From positions 196,324,862 to 196,388,861 of the forward strand of contig OY998178.1 in assembly GCA_963921935.1 (NCBI GenBank): a DNA stretch of 64,000 nt. The letters are read 5' to 3'. Within the stretch, counting starts at the first letter, position 1. The number at the start of each line of letters is the position of its first letter. Source of the DNA: Galeruca laticollis. Lineage: Eukaryota > Arthropoda > Insecta > Coleoptera > Chrysomelidae. The notes under the pieces are model-generated. The model worked only from the letters and a program-made list of their open reading frames with translations, did no database searches and had not been told where the DNA came from. A program made the translations under genes and the position numbers. Shown here piece after piece: positions 56,860 through 64,000 of the stretch.

Positions 56860-57830
56860 ACCTCAATATCTAGTATGACTTTCTCTTTACTGGAGTAGTG
56901 AACTAACAAGCCGCTGTATCGGAAAAATTAAGTTATTGATTTGTTCCTGTGGTATTGAGTTCCACTCTTCTTCAACCGCTATAGTCAACTCCTGAGAAAT
57001 TGTTAGGGAGGGGAGGGGTTAATATTTCTAAATATTGCTCTGCCAATCATATCCCACTTGTACTAAATAATATTCGTACCGGTGAGTTTGCTGACCAATC
57101 CAATCTTCGCACATTTGCTTCTTCCAACATATTTTGGACCGTTCTTGCACGGTGCGGTCGAGCATTGTCGTCCATAAGAATAAAAATATTCTACAGTTCT
57201 TCTCTTATTGGTTGAATAATTGGTCTAATGACATTTTAGAGGTAGATGTCTCTTGTAAACGTCTGTGGTTTGTGGATAAGTCTTGTCCGACGACAATACG
57301 TAATACCTCCCCAAAGCATCTGGGTCCCTCTCTGGAAAAAGGAAAAATTTCTGCAGCAAAAGTTAGTCCTTGTTGTCTCCATACGAAGGCTATCATTAAT
57401 CAGAACCTGTCGAGTAGGTCAGGGCAGTCTTCAAGGTCTTTTCGATATTAAATTGGCACCACAAAGTCTTAATCGAAGTGTACGTCCCGAAATTCGCCTT
57501 CTATAAGTTCGTCTAGAATATGTTCTGACGGTGGGGACCGTTATGTTGCGGTTGCTTCATACAAAACTGGCATTGCATTCTTAACCCTTGGACGTCCACA
57601 TATGGTCTCCTACTCACATTTCCGATCTCTTTAAGCAATCGGATTATTCGAATAACATATGATCCGGGTATATTAAGTGTTTCGGAAATTTGATGATTTG
57701 ACGAAAATTGTTGATGTAAACAAATTATTATCAAACTATCAAAAGTTGAAACTGAGAGTCCAGGCATCTTTCGATGAATTAAAAGTAAACTGTTTGTTTC
57801 GAAATTTAAAACCAACTGAAAACTTCCAGC
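56860..57830 (-). pseudogene. Tc1-like transposase
   Basis: The N-terminal HTH (57513-57770) reads LIIICLHQQFSSNHQISETL and RIIRLLKEIGNVSRRP. Further on, in several frames, come FQRGTQMLWGGITYC, IFILMDDNARPHRARTVQN (second acid) and RRLDWSANSP with truncated remnants of the last catalytic motif, then VEEEWNSIPQEQINNLI at the end (56900-56980). The order and spacing are those of Tc1 transposases, with multiple frameshifts. No terminal inverted repeats were identified. Confidence 0.75.
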
Positions 57831-57959
57831 AACTGCTGTGCCAATAACAGGATATAAGTCTGATACACACTTTGAATTTAGATTTACTAGGGGACCCAAG
57901 AGCTTTGCCGGTGTGTGTTTGAGTATAGTCTCTTTCCACTCCATAAGTATTTGTCTAGG

Positions 57960-59886
57960 TGTATATAAAGGTTCTTCCTTAGATAAGAGGCCTGCCTTCT
58001 ACCTCTTTTAAGACTACCATCATGTGAAATAATCTAGAGATAGAGATTTATATATCACTTCCCAAAGAGCATTTTGATTATTGTATCTTTAAAGACATAT
58101 TATCAATGAAGCTGACTTTCCCCCTTATCTTCCAGAATAATGCTTACTCGAAATCGTAAGTATTAATTATTAATTAATTAATTAGTATTAATTATTAATA
58201 AAACTATGTAGTGTGAACTGTTTAAATGAAACGACGTCAAATTGATATGGTAAACAGACAAACCTAAATTTATTGATTTAGAAAAATTTCCTCACTTTAA
58301 AACAGTATACTATAATGATTTAAAATTGGCAGGTTCAATTGTGGGTTAAAAAACCCTGAAAATAAAAAAGGAAACCATAAATTAATAGACTTATTTATCT
58401 ATTAGGAAGTATCATGCTAGCCAATGTATCTAACACATGGTATTACAAGCAAAAATAAAAGCAAATTAAACACACTGTATATGATTGGAGAGTAGATAGA
58501 TTAAAAAATTTTGGGAGTAATAACAATTATAAAATTTCAGACGCATTTGAAAACATATCAAAATGATTTAACTATAATACACTATTTGCATATAGTGGAA
58601 ATAATATTTGTTTTCTAAACAAATCATGTCATTAGATATAAGATGTGGAGTGACACTGAATTATCGCGGACATACATGCGACACTATCTTTAGATGGAAA
58701 TGAAAGACAATTACATTACCTAACGCAAATCAAACCTTGATTAAAAAAGTATCAAGCCAGAAAGACGGCGATGCTTTTGTAAACAAAACAGATGAGGGTT
58801 GTTGATTTTGGAACGAGAAGCTGGAATGACGGCAGAAATTGGGTGAGAAAAATTAAAATTGAAATTAAAAGAAAAAACGTAAAATCAAACTTATAAACGT
58901 TAATATCAAAACACATAATTCAACAACCAGAGAGTGGTAAGCCTTTTTTTGATATTACAAAAAATTGGAAGCGAGGTCACGGAAGTCCTTAGCAGAAAAC
59001 CAGTTTATTTTTTTCAAGTAGACGAACACACCTATTTCAATTTTATAGAAGTCTATAACATCCATTTACAATTCTGATAATATTGAGTATCGCATATAAC
59101 CAGTATTGGATAATTCTTTGTGTGCCAGCTGTTCGAGCGGAATTCTAACCTAAAATAAACATTGACTGAAATATCTGATTTAGAAATTGTAATTCCAAGG
59201 ACTCATTTTATCTATAGGTTGTAATTAGTGAATTCCATAGTTGTTTATTTAAATGAGATGTTATTCGTTGCTCAATTTTAAAAGGAAGCTTATCTTATTC
59301 ATATTGATTTTAAAACACACAATATTAATCCATTGGCGATTGATAGTTGTATCAGCTGTAACGGAAGCCACTCAATCTAGTCGAAGTGAACTGCCAAAGC
59401 GCATGACCACTCGGTTTGGATGCGTTCAATGATATTCAATTAATCATACCGGGGTAGTTTGATAAATTTTATAAGAAATGATGCATAGAGTAGTAGAAAG
59501 CTTCAATTAATTATGATTATTATTGGGTAGTGAAGGTTATATGTTGCGATTGAACGCGCTTTTAAATAACATCTGAGAATTAATAATGGAAATTTCAACT
59601 CACTATAGTAATAAGATTGATTGTGTCTATTCCCTATAGTGAAAAGTGTTTTTTTGAATACCATAAATTTATATAGAGGGTACCGCACCCATGAGAGGTA
59701 AGAGTTTAGAACCCCTTATAAAATAAGTTCACTAGCCGGAAATTGAATAAATTAATAAATTGAGAATCATACGAGGGGTTTTTTGAAATCATAACCAATA
59801 AAAATTGGACACCAAAATCAATAAAAATAAATAAATAATAACACAATATATTTCAATACATATGGATTCAAAATTAATCCTAAATA
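57960..59886. other. Unassigned AT-rich stretch with a TTAA repeat
   Basis: No domain-bearing frame. A simple (TTAATTA)n run lies at ~58160-58202. Confidence 0.5.
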
Positions 59887-59888
59887 TA

Positions 59889-62381
59889 CAGGGTGTCCCG
59901 GGACTAATGGGAAAAAAGTCAGGAGCGTATAATCTGAGCCAAAATAATGTTAGTACTTCATATAAACTTTTTCTATGTAGGCCCTCGTTTTCGAGTTATA
60001 GGCATCCAAAGTTTTAATTTTGAATTTGGTTTTTATTTTTATTTTTTTTTACTAGTTATTTGATTTTTGTAAAATTTACGGTAAAGCTATAATGTACGTG
60101 TATGTTTATTTTGGAAAGGTAAACAGATTTACAGTAGTGCCTTGAAGCCAGGGACGGACTACTCGCAATGGTTAGTGATCCAAAAAATTTGCAGGGATGG
60201 CACACTCTGTATGAAATTATCGAAATTGACTTCCCCACACATTAAGCTAACGAAAAAGTTCTCTTGCTGGAATTCGATAAAATGAGCCGTTTGGCTAATA
60301 TTTACAGTTTTATTATTGCACTACGTACAAATTTACCTAACTAACTTATTAATACGATGTACTACAAAAAAATAATTTGAAGATAGCAGATGATAAAAAC
60401 ATTAAGAACTTATTTAATGGGAATTAAAAAGGTACGCAGACAACGTAATTAGTTGCTTTTAATCAAAATTACGAACACAACATTATTAAACCATTAAGAA
60501 AACCTCATAAAACACAAGTTATAAAACAATCGACTGAAACTAATTCCTAAACAACAAAAACTAACGTTTTTCTAATAAATGTTCAATATGAGCTCCTCCC
60601 ACTTCCACTCACATTCTAAGTCTACGACGGTTGTTTCTTTGCACTTCTAATAACATTGCAGTGTAACACATTTCTGTCTATTAAATCTTGCCTTGTTTGC
60701 ACAGGTGTTGCGTATACCTTACTTTTGAGATAACCCTAGAAGAAGAAATCCATAGGATTAACATCTCCTGATCGCGTTGGTCTTTGAAAAGGGCCTCCAC
60801 GACCAATGCATCTATTAGGAAACCTTGTGTGTAAATGCTATCGTACATCTAAACTGAATTGAGGAGGGGCCCCATCATGCATGAACCATAAATTCCTACG
60901 AGTTTGTAGTAGCACATCATAAAACAGGTTCCATAACTTATTTTGCAATAACTCCAAATATCTCTGACCGGTCAAAGTATCGTCAATAAAGTATGGCCCT
61001 ATCAAATGATTGCCAACTATTCCTGACCAAACATTAACCATGAATCTATGCTGGCTCCTAGTTTGACTAATGCCATGTGGATTCACATCATCCCATAAAT
61101 GCATATTATGAGAATTTATGACTACATCTCTGTTGAAACCGGATTCGTTCGTAAAGAGAACGTTACTAATAAATGTATTGTCTGCTTCTTGTTGTCGCAG
61201 AAACCACTGGCTACACTCAAGTCGTGAAGGATGATCAGCCACTGTCATACTGTGTACTTTTTTCATGTGAAAAGGATATAACAGCTGTTCTTTTAGAACG
61301 CGATGCACAACTGATTTCGAGACGTTATGTTCTCTTGATAATTTTCGTAAACTCGTTGATGGTTCATTATCAACTGCATTTAACAAGTCTTGTTCAACTG
61401 CCACAGTACGTACGCTTCGTACTGGACCTTCTCCACCTTTTTTTTGGCAAAAAATGTCCTAAAATTTAAAACTTTGTTTTGTATACATGGAAAATTACAT
61501 TTACTTATTCATACCTGTTTCTCGTAACCTGAGATCAATACGCTCAAACATTCGTCTGTCTGGCAATGCTCTGTTTGCAGAATGTTCTGCATAGAGCCTT
61601 CTGGCCTCTAAACAGTTTCGAGAAACCAGTCCATACATTAAATTCATATCTGCGTACTCAATAAAAGTGAATTCTGCCATTGTAACTGTTAAATTAAGGA
61701 CTTATGAATTATTGACAAGTACTGACTACGAACTATTCTACACAATGTTTGACAACTAATCCTATGGTTACTTGATAAACGGTAAAAACACTTTTAGAAA
61801 GTTTATACCAACTTTCCAATTGATGAGTCGTTAATGTTTTTTATCTTCTGCTATCATTAAATTATTTTTTTGTAGTACTGAAGGTAAATCTTGGACATCG
61901 TATTAATAAGTTAGTTTTACCTCGTTGTGTACTTATAAAAATGGTGAATGTACGTAGTGCATTAATAAAACTGTCAATATTAGCCGAAAGGCTTATTTTA
62001 TCGAATTCTAACAAAAGTACCTTTTCGTTAACTTAATGTGTGGGGGAATGAATTTCGATAATTTCATACAGGGTGTGCCATCCCTGCAAATTATTTGGAT
62101 CACTAACCATTGCGAGTAGTCCGTCCCTGGCTTCAAGACACTACTGTAAATCTGTTTACCTTACCAAAATAAACATACACGTACATTATAGCTTTGCCGT
62201 GAATTTTATAAAGATCAAATAACTAGTACAAAAAATAAAAATATATTCAAAATTAAAACTTTGGAGGCCTATAACTTGAAAACGAGTGCCTGAATAGAAA
62301 AAGTTTATATGAAGTACTAACATTATTTTGACTCAGATTATACGCTCCTGACTTTTTTCCCATCAGTCCCGGGACACCCTG
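59889..62381 (-). mobile_element. Mariner-like element 2 with long terminal inverted repeats
   Basis: The element is flanked by TA (59887-59888, 62382-62383) with ends CAGGGTGTCCCGGGACT. The inverted repeats run ~530 bp: 59889-60415 pairs with ~61840-62381. Both arms contain a second, internal GGGATGG...GTATGAAATTATCG segment near 60195-60245 (62050-62090 in the right arm). The transposase is on the minus strand. Confidence 0.88.
60560..61680 (-). pseudogene. Mariner-like transposase with a 56-bp intron
   Basis: Exon 1 (61680-61515) starts MAEFTFIEYADMNLMYG and ends LRLRETG. A 56-bp intron (61459-61514, GTATGA to TTTTAG) leads to HFLPKK, then an A-run frameshift, then VRSVRTVAVEQ and the 188-codon frame 61404-60838. 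That frame has SKSVVHRVLKEQLLYPFH, NVLFTNESGFNRD (first Asp is Asn here), VNVWSGIVGNHLIGPYF and LWFMHDGAPPQFS (second Asp). After a stop, NPMDFFF carries the third Asp. Mariner transposase moves the element at TA sites; the Asp-to-Asn change and stops make it inactive. Confidence 0.85.
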
Positions 62382-62383
62382 TA

Positions 62384-63463
62384 TATTCCAGGGTCTTTTT
62401 GAATAATCCAATTAAATATATTCACATAATACCACACATTTAAAAAAAATCATGCTTTTAAACTTTCTTATACATACGTTGATGAAAAAAAACATCTCGA
62501 TGTTTTTAACCCATTTTTTACCTTTTTTGTCGATTCTGTTCGAATTTCATGGGAATTAAGCATTCAGATTAGAACTCGTCAGTCTACTTTTGTTTTCGTT
62601 TTTTGTCAGGTTCTTTCTTTGAATATTACGATCCATATAGCCAGTATTATGATTTAGAGGAAATTCAATTCAATGAGTACAGTTTGAATCCGAATGAAAA
62701 ATAACGCGAAGAGAGATTCTCTAATTGATAGGAATGAATATTTCATTTATTTTTACGGTGATATTAACCGAGAGGGACTGCTGAACTGACACATGCTCTG
62801 ACCTGCTGTAATTTATTTACAGATAAAAACAAACGTAGCATAAACCAGATAAGTTATGGTTTTATAAACATCATATGGATTGCCAGTATAACTGATATGT
62901 TCAGATTATATAAATCGTCATTAAAATTCCAGGTACATTCTCCATTACAAAAGCATAAAAGCTATCTTACTATACAAGAGAAATCGTTAATGCAATCTTA
63001 TATAAAATTCTGGATTAAGCTTGTTTCAAAATTTATGAGAAAAATAATAGGAGGTAATTGTTTTTGAGTTTGTGATGGATCCTCATCAAATAATTCCCTT
63101 TTCACTTACTATAATTCTCAAAATGTGATGAATGGAATAATGTATTATAGGAATTATAAGCATACTAAAATTAGTTTTCATACAAAGCTATATGCAAAGT
63201 TGCTAATCACAAAAACGGTTGGAAAGGCAGCATATCTACTTATACTATACTGGAGTCAACTGGATAGGCGGCCGAATAAACGCCTAAATCGCATAATCAC
63301 CGCGTTGTAGCAACAAATGGGAGATATTCTCGGCTGTCCTTGTTCAAATTCCGCCTCCGTGAGTTTTTATTATACATAGGAATAAGCTGAGAAGAATAAC
63401 GGGTATATATCAATTATGGGTATAAATCGGAACAAGAACAAAACTTACATTAGAACACACACA
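62384..63463. other. Unassigned AT-rich stretch
   Basis: No recognised coding, RNA or repeat structure. Confidence 0.45.
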
Positions 63464-63480
63464 TTATACGGGAAATTTAA

Positions 63481-63608
63481 TATCGAAACAATTTTTCAGA
63501 ATTTTAAGCATGATTTTATTATATTGTGGAACTATTTAGAAGCAGTAAGTTTCATTTAAAAATGTAACATGAGTAGATACTACATAATAAGGGTCGAAAC
63601 AGTGAATT
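63481..63608 (-). repeat. Penelope-like or related repeat, copy c
   Basis: This segment matches copies a and b on the opposite strand (TTTTTAAATGAAACTTACTG..TTCCACAATATA and CGACCCTTA). It is flanked by a 17-bp near-perfect direct repeat, TTATACGGGAAATTTAA (63464-63480) and TTATACGGGAAATGTAA (63609-63625). Confidence 0.6.
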
Positions 63609-63799
63609 TTATACGGGAAATGTAACTGTCAATTCGTAGTTTTGCTTATTGACGATAATTGCTGCAGTTGAGAGGATAAATGTTTCTACAAGACACCATT
63701 AATTTTGTTATCTGATTATATCTGGTTAAGGTACAAGGGTAGACATTACGGAACATATTTAAAAATGACATTACTGATGATATAATTGAAATAATAATA

Positions 63800-64000
63800 A
63801 AGTAGATGGCAAAGAAACTGAACAACTAATATGGTATGGCCAAATTTGTTACGCCAAACGATATATTTCTGAAGAAGACCTTGAAATGAATAACACTAGA
63901 AGGTAGAGAACGAAAGAGACCTCGAAAAAACCGAAGGGAAGTAATTGATGAAGAAGTGAGAGGAGCAGGATTGGAAGGAGATATATAGAGAAATTGTGAG
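63800..64000 (+). pseudogene. RTE-like LINE C-terminal tail
   Basis: The region reads EQLIWYGQICYAKRYISEEDLE and, one frame over, ERKRPRKNRREVIDEEVRGAGLEGDI. This is the common C-terminal 'L.W.GH..RM...P...LEW...GRRKRGRP...W...I.E' signature of insect RTE-like LINEs. It runs to the window edge, so the 3' end is not seen. Confidence 0.65.

Noticed and set aside
1..64000. CRISPR arrays or a prokaryotic defence system
   Set aside because: No short regular repeats with unique spacers; all genes found are of eukaryotic transposon type.

Overview
This window is repeat-dense nuclear DNA from an insect. Every recognisable coding sequence belongs to a mobile element, and no bacterial operon, rRNA, tRNA or intact host gene is visible. 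The organism is inferred from the mix of elements: BEL/Pao, Ty3/gypsy, I-type, Jockey-like and RTE-like LINEs, Tc1/mariner, pogo, piggyBac, PIF/Harbinger with a MADF-BESS partner, Crypton-like tyrosine recombinases and DUF7869-type genes. Short GT-AG introns and an AT-rich background fit this. A beetle or bug is plausible, but I cannot place the species.

Layout. 1-4.84 kb: minus-strand Ty3/gypsy element (family A) with both LTRs. 5.5-10.4 kb: decayed I-clade LINE. 11.67-13.47 kb: truncated second family A copy, fused to a piggyBac fragment (13.5-14.0) and followed by a ~175-bp tandem repeat (14.0-14.75). 14.9-16.2 kb: tyrosine-recombinase pseudogene. 16.4-19.2 kb: minus-strand DUF7869-type gene with a credible first intron. 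19.2-19.75 kb: Tc1/mariner fragment. 19.8-25.2 kb: mostly unassigned, with RTE-like and Penelope-like scraps. 25.2-29.6 kb: three-layer nest, BEL interrupted by a LINE, which is interrupted by a long-TIR mariner. 30-33.3 kb: foldback MITE, LINE reverse transcriptase scrap, Tc1 scrap. 33.9-36.3 kb: pogo-like element. 36.9-37.7 kb: RTE-like endonuclease fragment. 37.76-42.93 kb: third family A copy, plus strand, both LTRs. 43.4-44.5 kb: second tyrosine recombinase, with an intron. 47.8-54.1 kb: second DUF7869 gene, split by a Mag-like gypsy element (48.81-53.16) that itself carries a palindromic insertion. 54.3-56.7 kb: PIF/Harbinger-type pair with interlocked antiparallel exons. 56.9-57.8 kb: Tc1 pseudogene. 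59.9-62.4 kb: second long-TIR mariner. 63.8-64 kb: LINE tail.

How the parts relate. The family A gypsy copies are the most informative. Gag starts with a SAP-like motif and a variable heptad-rich coiled coil, followed by a capsid-like region and a CCHC knuckle. Copy 3 keeps protease, RT and RNase H but has lost the integrase core. Copy 1 has lost protease, RT and RNase H but keeps integrase. Both keep a small extra reading frame with a CCCH zinc finger just before the polypurine tract. The Harbinger-type locus carries transposase on one strand and a MADF-BESS protein on the other, each with an exon inside the other's intron. Nearly everything is broken by frameshifts and stops, so this is an old graveyard, and insertion order can be read from the nests.
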